Positions 27,426 to 36,290 of a DNA stretch of 64,000 nt are shown piece after piece. How positions within the stretch are numbered: the first letter of the stretch is position 1; each line of letters starts with the position of its first letter. Below the pieces are notes generated by a model. It made no database searches. It had not been told where the DNA came from and saw only the letters and a program-made list of their open reading frames with translations. The translations under genes and the position numbers were made by a program. Origin of the DNA: Enterococcus montenegrensis (GTDB taxonomy: Bacteria > Bacillota > Bacilli > Lactobacillales > Enterococcaceae); contig NZ_CP120467.1 of assembly GCF_029983095.1 (NCBI RefSeq), positions 124,001 through 188,000 of the forward strand. Direction: 5' to 3'.

Positions 27426-28239
27426 AGATTTAATCCAATTAAATGCTGACTTGCAAACTAAGCTGACAAAAGTAAATGAAGAGTATTACGGTGATCTTTT
27501 GGTCTATGTGCGTACAATGTCTTTTTTGCGAGATGAGCAGCAAACAGAGGAAGTATTACTAAGTATTTTACAAGACATTTTAGATGCACAAAAAAGTGAT
27601 ATTACAGCTGAAGAATATTTTGGTAAAAATCCTAAAGAATTTGCTGACGAAATTTTGCAGCAGTTGTCCGTCAATCTTATAGATACGGGTAAGTTGGTCA
27701 TTTATGCAATAGGGGCTTATTTTTTATTTTCAGCATTACCGAGCCTAATCAATCCAACGACAGCTTTTGATTTGGGAACTTTTTTTGTCACAGGTATTTA
27801 TGTAGGATTTTTCTCGGTTGCAGCTTTGTGGTTGTTAGGAAAAAGCATCTATCAGTCTCAACGACTTTTCAAAGTGACGGCAGCGCTTCTTGGAGCTCTT
27901 TTATTTATCGGAGGAATAGCACTGAGTATGCGCATTTCTACCTCGTTAAAAGTTTATTTTAATGGCCTCTTGGGAAGTGTTGTTATTTTAATAATCGCGC
28001 TTATTATCGGGTATATTTTATCAAAGCAGGCTGACAAAAAACTTTGGTTGCCGTTTGTGCCTGTTTTAAGCACAAGTGCATTATTGGGTATTCTTTCTCG
28101 TGTACCAATATTTTCAAACTTCTTTGATTTTTCCACACAACAAGGAAAAATTGTTCTCATTATTACGTTGAGCATTGCTTTGTTTCTTCAATTTATTTTG
28201 TTATTTTGGATCGGCCGCAAATCTAAGCAAGTGAAGTAG
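27406..28239 (+). CDS. DUF1129-like membrane protein
   Basis: This 277-residue protein has a cytoplasmic N-terminal part (1-90, helical; EEVLLSILQDILDAQKSDITAEEYFGKNPKEFADEI fits the DUF1129 pattern). About five or six membrane helices follow (roughly 98-118, 126-146, 154-174, 184-204, 215-235 and 250-270). It overlaps the PadR gene, so the two form an operon. The function is not known. This pair lies in the segment bounded by attachment copies 2 and 3. Confidence 0.7.
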   Translation: MKKMKTEDLIQLNADLQTKLTKVNEEYYGDLLVYVRTMSFLRDEQQTEEVLLSILQDILDAQKSDITAEEYFGKNPKEFADEILQQLSVNLIDTGKLVIYAIGAYFLFSALPSLINPTTAFDLGTFFVTGIYVGFFSVAALWLLGKSIYQSQRLFKVTAALLGALLFIGGIALSMRISTSLKVYFNGLLGSVVILIIALIIGYILSKQADKKLWLPFVPVLSTSALLGILSRVPIFSNFFDFSTQQGKIVLIITLSIALFLQFILLFWIGRKSKQVK

Positions 28240-28262
28240 TCAGAAGAAAAGTTTGAAGTCAG

Positions 28263-28370
28263 TAGTGTTGATGCCTCTCGCTCAGCACAACATAATGCTT
28301 ACATGTCTACACTAGAACCAATGATTTGCTATGTTTATAAAAAAAGTGATCAGGATTTTGAGTGGGGAAT
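28263..28370 (+). pseudogene. Fragment copied from the 35229-35630 gene
   Basis: About 107 bp match 35435-35540 with only about four differences (TAGTGTTGATGC...GAGTGGGGA). The match ends abruptly at both sides. It encodes only the middle of the 133-residue protein described at 35229, so it is a gene remnant. Confidence 0.7.
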
Positions 28371-28468
28371 CACAAATCTTATTTAAAAGAATGTAAAAAA
28401 GGTTTGGAACAGTATAGAAAAGAAACTCAAATAAAAGAATATGCAGAAGAGTACGATCGAACGTAATT

Positions 28469-28504
28469 TTTTCTCCGCCAAATGATATAAAATGGCGGAG
28501 AAAA
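28469..28504. promoter_or_regulatory. Perfect inverted repeat upstream of the Fic gene
   Basis: TTTTCTCCGCCA (28469-28480) and TGGCGGAGAAAA (28493-28504) are perfect 12-bp arms around a 12-bp spacer containing TATAA. The right arm overlaps the ribosome binding site region. It may be an operator for autoregulation or a hairpin masking translation. Confidence 0.55.
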
Positions 28505-28511
28505 GAGGTGG

Positions 28512-29556
28512 ATGGCGGTGAAAGAATCCAATTATCAAGAGCTGAAAAAGTTGTCGCTTAGTCATGATTTGCTGAATATGCTGACAAAGATCCATGACTA
28601 TAAAGGCAAGCAGGAGCTGCATCTCGCGACAAAGCCGGGAATTTTAAGTAAACTGACGGATATGGCTTTAATCCAAAGTACCGAATTTTCTAATAAAATT
28701 GAAGGGATCGCGACTACAGATGGCCGTTTGAAACAAATCGTGGAAGAGAAAGTCAAACCGCGTAATCGAGATGAAGAAGAGATCGCAGGGTATCGTGATG
28801 TTTTAAAACTGATCCATGACAACTATGAAAATATCAATGTCGTGCCCAATGATATTTTGACGCTGCATAAAAATCTTTATAATTACTCGGCTAAAAGCTA
28901 TAAGGGGAAATTCAAAAGCAGCGACAATGTTATCACTGAAAAAGATTTGGACGGAAATGAGTGCGTTCGGTTTGTGCCTGCACCTGCTTATTTGACACCC
29001 GATTTAATGGGCAATTTGTGTTATCAATATAATCAAGCGATCCAGAAAGCAGAAATTGACCCATTATTATTGATCCCATGCTTTGTTTTGGACTTTTTAT
29101 CTTAGTGATGGAAATGGTCGGATGTCGCACTTACTGACATTACTGCTGTTGTACAAGTCTGGTTATTTGGTAGGAAAGTATATCAGTATCGAAATGTTGA
29201 CTGAAAAGTCGAAACAAACTTACTATGAAGCGTTGCAGGCAAGTTCCGTTGGTTGGCTGAAAAATAAACAAAATTATACGCCGTTTGTCCGCTACTTATT
29301 GGGAATTATTTTAAAAGCTTATGAAGATTTTTCAGAACGTTTTGAAGTTGTGATTAATCGTGAACTGACACCGACCGAAAGACTGTTGGAAGAATTGCAA
29401 AAATCATTTGATCCGCTTAGCCGAGCAGATTTAGAAGTTCTGTTGCCTGATATCAGCCGAAGAACGATCGAACGTGCATTATCAGAGCTGCAAACAGCAG
29501 GTAAAATCGAGAAAATCGGGCAAGGACGATCAACTAAATACCGTCGACTGATTTGA
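28512..29556 (+). pseudogene. Fic-family protein, broken by a deletion in the catalytic motif
   Basis: Two frames, 28512-29105 and about 29083-29556, together make a Fic protein of about 350 residues. The first part carries the autoinhibitory motif (TEFSNKIEGI, about 57-66). The second has DGNGRMS and a C-terminal winged helix (ISRRTIERALSELQTAGKIEKIG). The core HPFx[D/E]GNGR motif has lost its HPF part. Comparison with the family suggests about 11 bases are missing near 29101, which removes the catalytic His and shifts the frame. AMPylation or other Fic transfer activity should therefore be lost. Confidence 0.8.
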
Positions 29557-29699
29557 TTTAAAATCCAATGAAACGCATTGAATAAAAGTGTGAACTGTTT
29601 AGCCTATAGGTCACATTTGGCTGAAGTGCTGAAGGTACTTTTACCCCAAGGTTTCAGCGTTGTTTTTTGTAGTTTTTCGATGTTTTTGTACTCCCTGTT

Positions 29700-29790
29700 A
29701 GATATGGGGGGAAATGCAAAATGGTTTGCGCCATTTTGCAAAAGGCTAAGCTCCACAGCAGGTATTTGCTGAGGCAAAACTGCCTGCCAA
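29700..29790. other. Candidate oriT-like hairpin region
   Basis: TGCAAAATGG (29715-29724) and CCATTTTGCA (29731-29740) are perfect 10-bp arms with a 6-base loop. A second pair, GCAGG (29758-29762) and CCTGC (29783-29787), follows. The preceding GGGGGG and this double-hairpin design recall transfer origins of mobilizable plasmids and elements. No relaxase gene is nearby. The remaining sequence of 29557-30014 shows no gene. Confidence 0.3.
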
Positions 29791-30014
29791 TTGGGATAGT
29801 ATTAGCAATGGTTAAAGATTTCGCTTCGATTTTAAATATGTGAGTTATGTAGTGGAAGAATTAAAAATTTGTAGTGATGCTGATATGCCGATGTTTTTTG
29901 GTTACGAACTATGGTTACAAGTGCTTGAAATCCAAATTGATTTGATTATTTCAAATGCTTGTTGATTTGGTCTTTTTGACATTCAATAATATTGTTTGAA
30001 GCGACGGAACTGCC

Positions 30015-30064
30015 AACCAGGTCTTAAAAAAGCACGTAAAGCTTCTCAATTCTCTAAGCGTTAA
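30015..30064. repeat. Attachment site copy 3 (rpsI 3' end)
   Basis: 48 of 50 bases agree with the real rpsI end at 14963-15012, more than copy 2. It again encodes the S9 C-terminus and its stop. The segment between copies 2 and 3 (about 3.4 kb) has no integrase gene. Copy 3 is followed within 25 bp by an rpsI-type terminator. Confidence 0.9.
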
Positions 30065-30087
30065 TCGTTGTTATACCAACGATTCCA

Positions 30088-30121
30088 GACACTTTCCATT
30101 TTTTGGAGGGTGTCTTTTTTT
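30088..30121 (+). terminator. Terminator after attachment copy 3
   Basis: GACACTTTCCA (30088-30098) pairs with TGGAGGGTGTC (30104-30114) with two G-U pairs, followed by seven T. It may be the native rpsI terminator displaced by the insertions. Confidence 0.8.
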
Positions 30122-30332
30122 ATAAATTGGGACGATATCGGGGATGTATAATGTAATTTGTTCATATGGAATATGCAAATAGCTATTTGTATTGAGAAAT
30201 ATATTTGAAGTTCATGATTTTATGGTATATATTTATGTTGAGATTAAATGGAGAATCAGTCGGGTGGAATAGGTGTAATTAAAAATCTAGCTAACAAATA
30301 AAGATATCAACTTAGAATAGGAGATGGTGAAA

Positions 30333-30842
30333 ATGGAATTACAAGTTAGAATTGCTTATGAAACAGCAGAAATGCTTGAATTGCTGAAAGAATATTACCA
30401 AGAGCATAATGAAATTAATTTTACTAAGGGTGAAGTATTGTCAAAAGCAATTTTAGATACTTATGATACATGGAAAGAAACTGATTGGAACAAGATACTT
30501 AATTTACCAATAACTCTTGATAAAGAGTATGAAATTTCTTCTGGGGCATTACGACCTAAATTCCAAATCTCTAAGAATATAGAACCTAAAATTGAAGAAT
30601 TAAAAAAAATGATACAAAAAAGTGTCAATACTAATTATGTAACTATTGGTTCAGCGATTAAATTTGTTTTACGACTGGCCATATATGAATTTCAAAATAA
30701 AAATGATATTTCTGTAGAGACTGTAATTTTTGAAATATTGGATAGTTTTGACCAAAAAGATATATCTGCAGAAACTAAGAATGTGCTCAAAGAATTTGTT
30801 AATGAAATAATGATCAAGCTTGAAGTAAATGATTTATTATAG
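30333..30842 (+). CDS. Unknown protein with two ribbon-helix-helix-like segments
   Basis: This 169-residue protein has two stretches with the pattern of ribbon-helix-helix domains: LQVRIAYETAEMLELLKEYY...FTKGEVLSKAILDTY, and KFQISKNIEPKIEELKKMI...VTIGSAIKFVLRLAI. This may be a DNA-binding regulator of plasmid or element type; the resemblance is only by eye. I chose ATG 30333 because TAGGAG is well spaced for it; ATG 30324 is also possible. A terminator follows. Confidence 0.5.
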   Translation: MELQVRIAYETAEMLELLKEYYQEHNEINFTKGEVLSKAILDTYDTWKETDWNKILNLPITLDKEYEISSGALRPKFQISKNIEPKIEELKKMIQKSVNTNYVTIGSAIKFVLRLAIYEFQNKNDISVETVIFEILDSFDQKDISAETKNVLKEFVNEIMIKLEVNDLL

Positions 30843-30855
30843 TTTTGTAATTTCC

Positions 30856-30881
30856 AGAACTCATTAGGAGTTCTTTTTTAT
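30856..30881 (+). terminator. Terminator after 30333 gene
   Basis: AGAACTC (30856-30862) pairs perfectly with GAGTTCT (30868-30874), followed by six T. Confidence 0.75.
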
Positions 30882-31079
30882 TCAAAAAAATGTCAATTAA
30901 ATGGAGAAATAGATGTTGACAACGGTTTGTAAGAAGGTGTATTATTCAGATATAAAAAGGAGAAATAAAGGAGAATTTTAGGATGGCGATCTTTGACAAC
31001 TGAATAGATACTCGCTAACAAACTTTTTCAATATTTTTTAAGAAATACACTAACTAAGGTTATAACGGAGATATTTATT

Positions 31080-31363
31080 ATGTCAGTAGATTTATTTACA
31101 CGTAGCACAATAAAACAAACCGTTTATGCAACGGAACTTATGAAGCTTTGGAAAACTATAATTTCAGTTATGTTTTTAATGATGAGCATGAGGTTGAAGA
31201 TAAGATTGAAGATCAAGCAATAGAATTGTTGCAAGATTATAATAAGTTTGCTAAAGCATTGAGCAAGCCAGAACTGTGTAGTATTTATGATGTTTTTACA
31301 TTAGAGCAAGCTTTGGTGATTATCTACTACATGATTGTAGAATATCTAATGAAAGAAAAATAA
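31080..31363 (+). pseudogene. Small unknown gene, apparent one-base frameshift
   Basis: ATG 31080 (behind ACGGAG) opens MSVDLFTRSTIKQTVYATEL. At about 31139 the frame must change by one base to continue as YEALENYNFSYVFNDEHEVEDKIEDQAIELL... to the stop at 31363. One missing T in CTTATGAAG would repair it to a protein of about 94 residues. Acidic and helical; no family recognised. The frame from 31148 alone could be translated only if it has its own start. It may be a true lesion or a sequencing error. Confidence 0.55.
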
Positions 31364-31443
31364 TAGATTGAATAATTGAATTTACACTAAGAGAAAAGGC
31401 TTAATTGCTTTTTATTTTATATAAATACAAAGGAGAAAATGCG

Positions 31444-32462
31444 ATGAACAGTACGGAATGGGTAAAAATATGGTTAAAAACTTGTGATGAAAATGGAATT
31501 CCACCATGGGAATTTGACTTTAAACAATTTTACAAGAGCGAAATATTTCCGAACGCTGATACTGATGATACTTCTCACTTAAAATCATGGCTAAAATACA
31601 AATATACGAAGGAGTTAAATAAAGCTAAATCTAATACATTTACCGATTCTTTAAAAAAATATACGAAGATGAAAATATTGAAAAGGGTATGGATAAGGAT
31701 ACAGATAGAGTAGTATTTCCAATTTATCAGGTATTGGAATGGCAAGATGAAGAAAAGTCTGTAATAAAAGGAGATCATATGAATTCCTTTTTAACAACTT
31801 TTACACCTTTGTTATTAACAGGGCCAACAAAAAAAATACCCTATGCTCCCTTCGGCAACGAAAACAAAAAGACATTTAACGAGGAACCTAAAATAGCTAA
31901 TAAGTTAAGCGGATGGGCGGAGGAAGCAGATTCAGGTCTGTTAAATATTACAGAATTTGAATTTTATAAAGAACAATATAAAATTTGGGGTAATTTTAAT
32001 TTATTTGCTCGAATGACTGATACTTTGGGTAATTTTACAGTTATTCCAAGTAAATTAAATATAGCACGTGGATCGAGTGAAGCATTCCGCGACTATTGGG
32101 ATATCACGCTTCGAGTACTATATGATTTGTTCATGGCAATAGGTATTGAAGGAGAAGAGGCTTGGAAAGCATTTATTAATAAATATTTCTTACAGACATA
32201 TGTTAACAAAGATTATTCTGTAGGAGAACTTTGGAAAGGACATCTAGAAGATAAAGAAGGCATTTTTATAAATGGAGTATATCCCCAAAAAATAGATGAC
32301 TTTGAGCAATTTTACCGGAATGTCAATTTGCTAATTGAAGAACGAGGAAAATGGATGACTAAAATACTTTGTGAGAAACTTGACTTAACAAATTTAGAAT
32401 TTTACAAGGATGATTTGGTGAACATGGAAAAGATTCGATTTTTTAATGACATTATTAAATAG
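31444..32462 (+). pseudogene. DUF6994-like protein, apparent one-base frameshift
   Basis: The first part starts at ATG 31444 behind AAGGAG (MNSTEWVKIWLKTCDENGIPPWEFDF...). At TCTTTAAAAAAATA (about 31651) the frame changes, and the protein continues KKIYEDENIEKGMDKDTDRVVFPIYQ... to 32462. Adding one T restores about 339 residues. The later part (NSFLTTFTPLL, GNFTVIPSKLNIARGSSEAFRDYWDITL) recalls the DUF6994 family of unknown function; this is from memory and uncertain. The lesion may be real or an error. The gap 32463-33044 shows nothing that I can support. Confidence 0.5.
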
Positions 32463-33044
32463 ACAAACTTAGCGAGGTCAAAAAATGACCTTGCTTCCTT
32501 ACTTGAAAATAATTGTTGTGCTAGTAAATAAAATAAAGGGATTTTTAAAATAAGCGATAAATTTTAAGAGAATATAGTCTTTGTATTCGCTGTACGACTA
32601 ATTTTAACGATTGCTTTACCACAACAAAAATACTTTTTGGAACTACAGGAGCAATTTTAGCATTATTTGTTCTATATTTTGAAGTAAAAGTCATACTGAA
32701 AGTATAATCGCATTCTTTCGTAAACCGCAGAAATGAATGAAATTCTATTATCTGCTACAAGAATGTATTAAAAGAAAAACAAATTTCTCTTCTCTTACCT
32801 CAAACTTTCAAAAAATAAGGATAACTTTTAAAAATATCCTAGTTTATTACAATGTTTTAGATTTTTAATAGTAATCGCAGCTGCTAGCTTGATTATTATT
32901 TCGTTTTCTTTTAAGGATGTAATAGTAATTTTGTTAACTTAGTCTGCTTGTATAGTTATATTCATAAAATAGTTTTTTGACTGAAAAAGTTAATGTGATA
33001 ATTTTAAAAAGAATTTTACATTGACTGGCTACTTTTAGAATTTA

Positions 33045-33361
33045 TGGTGGCGATAATCTATACTTTGAAAAAATATGTAACAATTTGTCTCGAATCGAAA
33101 GAAAAAAAGGACTTTCGGGAAATCAGAGACTGATGGCATTCAGCGCAGATGTAGAGTGCCTTAAAGCACTGTCTAGTGCTTATTTTGAGATTGTTGGAAA
33201 TGCTAATTGAAGAGGACATAATTTCAAAGAGACATAAGCACTCAAAGTATAAGTATGATAAGAGTGAGTATATCTCTATAGTTAATTTTAAATACGATAG
33301 TATCAAACAAGGCAAGAAGATTCGATCGAGGATCAATCAACTTGAAAATTATTTTTATTAA
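33045..33361 (+). pseudogene. Decayed unknown gene
   Basis: One frame reads YFEKICNNLSRIERKKGLSGNQRLMAFSADVECLKALSSAYFEIVGNAN and stops at about 33210. A second frame continues LIEEDIISKRHKHSKYKYDKSEYISIVNFKYDSI... to 33361. Together they look like one gene that has lost its start and a reading frame. No family is recognised. Confidence 0.4.
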
Positions 33362-33374
33362 GGTGGAGGAAAAT

Positions 33375-33650
33375 ATGAACGAAATTAATGAGCAAAGCCT
33401 TCAAGGAAAATATACTTTTTTTACTGAATCAGGAAGTACTTATATTTTAACAATTGATGAAAATCGAAAAGTGTGGTTAGAAAGAAAGAATGAAAATAGT
33501 GGCTTGTCTTTAAGACGAGATAACGAAAAATTGTATGTCCTAGAAATCGTGCGATTACAGGTAGGCCTATCGGCTGTGTTTGTTCTTGAACCTCTTGGCA
33601 AAGGAGAAGTAACTACACGTATTACTTCAAAAGTTTTAGAAATAGTCTAG
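33375..33650 (+). CDS. Small unknown protein, 91 residues
   Basis: It starts at ATG 33375 behind a strong GGTGGAGG site. The protein (MNEINEQSLQGKYTFFTESG...) is predicted to be mostly beta-strand, with no membrane part or signal. A decayed relative may lie at about 34815-34870, where translated bases resemble its 'LTIDENRKV' segment. No family is recognised. A short stretch at 33663-33728 reads TKADWSKKKTLERLYLQRGE and may be another gene remnant. Confidence 0.5.
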   Translation: MNEINEQSLQGKYTFFTESGSTYILTIDENRKVWLERKNENSGLSLRRDNEKLYVLEIVRLQVGLSAVFVLEPLGKGEVTTRITSKVLEIV

Positions 33651-33931
33651 TGATAGGTAAGTGTGACAAAAGCTGATTGGAGTAAGAAGAAAACATTGGA
33701 ACGATTGTACTTGCAACGAGGAGAATAAACATTTGAGTGACAAACTGATCTGAAGACTTTTATGATGAGCATCAAAATATATTTCAATTTTTTGAGTTTA
33801 GATTGAGTGAAATTTTGTCTGCTATTCTATCTCTAGTTGTGCAATGATGTGGATTTAATTTTGATAAACTAAAATTTCTGGAAATAAGTTATTCACTATC
33901 CAATACACTTTTTGACAAAGGAGTAACAGTT

Positions 33932-34744
33932 ATGGCAAAAATTTATGCTGTTAGTGATATACATGGCTGCTATAAAGCTTTTAGACAAGTATTACGATTA
34001 ATTGATTTGAGTGTTTCAAAAGAGAATCAGTTATATTTATTAGGAGATTATGTTGATGGTGGTAAAGATTCCTACCGTATATTAAAACAGATTATGAAAC
34101 TAGAACAGAAATACCCAGAGCAGATAAAAGTGTTGTGGGGCAATCATGATGAAGCCTTTATGAATTGGTTAGAACAAAAAGATAATGATTTATTTGGTTA
34201 TTTGAGTAGTGGTGGTGTTTCCACAATTAAAAGTTTTTTTAGAGATAACCCAGAGGAGTACAATATCATAGTTAAGAATGCAGACGGTAAGTCAAAACGT
34301 GCTATGGTGCAGGACTTGATTGCTGCAATCAAGTCTGTAGGCAATAAAACGGGTCTTATAAAATGGCTACATAAAAAAGACGCCGCTTCACGTTTTATTG
34401 AAACCGATAATCAAATATTCGTTCATGCTGGAATTGCTGAGTACCCGGATGGACTCTGGAAGTATGCTACTGCTGACGAAGAATTTACTAATATGTATCC
34501 ACCTAAAACGGGGTCTTTTTACAAAGATATTATCGCTGGACATGTTTGGAGCACTGAGGTATCGAAAGATTTATCGTATGCCGGAAAAGTATATTGGGAT
34601 GGAGAAAGTCATTTCTTTATTGATGGCAATGTTTTGGCTACAAAAAATATTCCCGTTCTAGAATATGATACAGAAACAAAAAAGTATTTCAGCTTTGAAA
34701 AAAATACTGAAACCGATTCCTTAATTAAATATGAAATTAAGTGA
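33932..34744 (+). CDS. Metallophosphoesterase (PPP-type Ser/Thr phosphatase)
   Basis: This 270-residue protein shows the classic metal-binding motifs of the PPP phosphatase family: SDIHG (8-12), GDYVDGG (about 38-44), GNHDE (about 69-73) and a later His in AGHVW (about 206-210). It would remove phosphate from proteins or Ap4A-like nucleotides; the substrate is unknown. Start ATG 33932 has AAAGGAG upstream. It is the only well-preserved enzyme gene in this accessory stretch. The following gap, 34745-35228, holds degraded coding remnants (around 34815-35062) without an intact gene. Confidence 0.85.
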   Translation: MAKIYAVSDIHGCYKAFRQVLRLIDLSVSKENQLYLLGDYVDGGKDSYRILKQIMKLEQKYPEQIKVLWGNHDEAFMNWLEQKDNDLFGYLSSGGVSTIKSFFRDNPEEYNIIVKNADGKSKRAMVQDLIAAIKSVGNKTGLIKWLHKKDAASRFIETDNQIFVHAGIAEYPDGLWKYATADEEFTNMYPPKTGSFYKDIIAGHVWSTEVSKDLSYAGKVYWDGESHFFIDGNVLATKNIPVLEYDTETKKYFSFEKNTETDSLIKYEIK

Positions 34745-34814
34745 TTGCATAATCAAGGTTTAATATATGTGAGAAAATATCGAATTTGAATAAATAGAAG
34801 GATGTGGGGCAAAA

Positions 34815-35062
34815 TATTAATGGAAATGTTCACACTTTAACGATTGATCTAAATAAAAAAGTCTGAGTACCTATTAAACAATAGGTTAGATTTATATATC
34901 AGAGAAGATATAATCAAAGATATGTTCTAATTTGAAAATGAGCACCGCTTAACCTTGCCAATAGCCCAATTAATCGAAGTCGATTTTAAAACTGTTTATA
35001 TGGGTAAAATAGCGGAAAAAAATTTTAGAAATTTCGTTATTTTAAAACGAAAAGCTGCTTAA
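34815..35062 (+). pseudogene. Degraded coding remnants
   Basis: Bases near 34820-34860 translate to a segment like VHTLTIDLNKKV, resembling the protein encoded at 33375. Later, a frame with one internal stop reads NRLDLYIREDIIKDMF(stop)FENEHRLTLPIAQLIEVDFKTVYMGKIAE, ending at 35062. These are likely decayed small genes. Confidence 0.35.
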
Positions 35063-35228
35063 TGAATTGACTATAAGTATTTTTGAGATAGGAATGAAAT
35101 TTTATGCTATACCAGGAAAACTTATTGTTGCCTACTAGAGGCGGAAATTTGATGTATAAAGATATAGATAAAATAAGTATTGATAAATTTACAGCAGTTA
35201 GATGTTTAATGAAATTGGAGATGTTTAA

Positions 35229-35630
35229 ATGATTAATTTTACTTTTGAAAATTATTTACAACAAGATAGTGCTATGAGAATTGATGAGGCGTTAGAAATT
35301 TATAATGGCATTATGAGACAAGCTGATAAAGAGGACGAAGATTTTCGTACATTATGGGAAGATTTAATAGATGAAGCAAGTAAGTATGTAATAGTCCGTT
35401 CTAAATGGGCCCTCCAAACACAAGATGAACGGATTAGTGTTGATGCTTCTCGTTCAGCACAACATAATGCTTACATGTCTACACTAGAACCAATGATTCG
35501 TTATGTTTATAAAAAAAGTGATCAGGATTTTGAGTGGGGAAATTTGTTAGGTGATCGTAAAAAAAATCGAAAAAGATGGGGAGACTTTGCAGGTTATCTG
35601 CTCTTATTCAATACCTTAGGAAATCGCTAA
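35229..35630 (+). CDS. Unknown protein, 133 residues, family ending GDFAxYL
   Basis: This soluble protein (MINFTFENYLQQDSAMRIDEALEIY...) contains ASRSAQHNAYMSTLEPMIRYV and ends with RKNRKRWGDFAGYLLLFNTLGNR. From memory, a group of small Firmicutes proteins share an 'RxRxGDFAxY...NxR' end; I cannot name their function. About 107 bp of this gene are present again at 28263. Start ATG 35229 lies behind GGAG. It may be an orphan immunity-type gene, but this is speculation. The gap 35631-36290 contains no gene that I can support. Confidence 0.55.
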   Translation: MINFTFENYLQQDSAMRIDEALEIYNGIMRQADKEDEDFRTLWEDLIDEASKYVIVRSKWALQTQDERISVDASRSAQHNAYMSTLEPMIRYVYKKSDQDFEWGNLLGDRKKNRKRWGDFAGYLLLFNTLGNR

Positions 35631-36290
35631 AAGCATAATATAAAGTCTAAAAAGCTAGTATTCTTTAAAACGGCTGAAGGATAATAAAAAGTTTGTACTG
35701 AAATAATTAACTGATCTCCCAAGTCTTATAGCAATACTAAAATTATAAAGAGCCGTATAAATCAGATATTTGAAATTGTAGAATTATTGGAGCATACAGA
35801 ATATAATCGCATCGAAAAAAACAACAAAAGAAAAGAGTTAGAGGGAAAGGTCATGGATGCCAAGAGCTTATGATTTGGATAGATACAGTTCAAGAAGAAT
35901 TTGAGAGTGGGAAATTGATTAGATAAGACGTTGTACTATTTATGCTGACTTTTATTTTAAGAGCTTGTAAAATGAGCTACCTCACTTGTTAGGCTGAATA
36001 AGCATTCAAACTAGTAGTCAAATCTCATGTATATTCAGAAGAAAATTGAAATTGATAAAGTGCCATATTTTGATACGATAAAATAAAGCTTGTATTTTTA
36101 TTGTATTTAGTTGGGATGTTTTTCAGATAGTATTCTGGATTGGTACATGGAACATATTTTGTTCTTATTTCAATAACTCCTGCGTAATTCTTTTCTAGAA
36201 AGTAATCCGGTTGCGAGTATATTGTTAGGTTACTATTAAAGTGTGGAACAATTGTCATGATGTTTTTTAAATAATTTAAGGGTGAATATT

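Noticed and set aside
29578..29772. Frame of 64 codons
   Set aside because: It covers the hairpin region and has no ribosome binding site; more likely a structural DNA site.
36025..36258. Minus-strand frame of 77 codons
   Set aside because: No ribosome binding site, no recognisable domain and isolated on the opposite strand; left out for lack of support.
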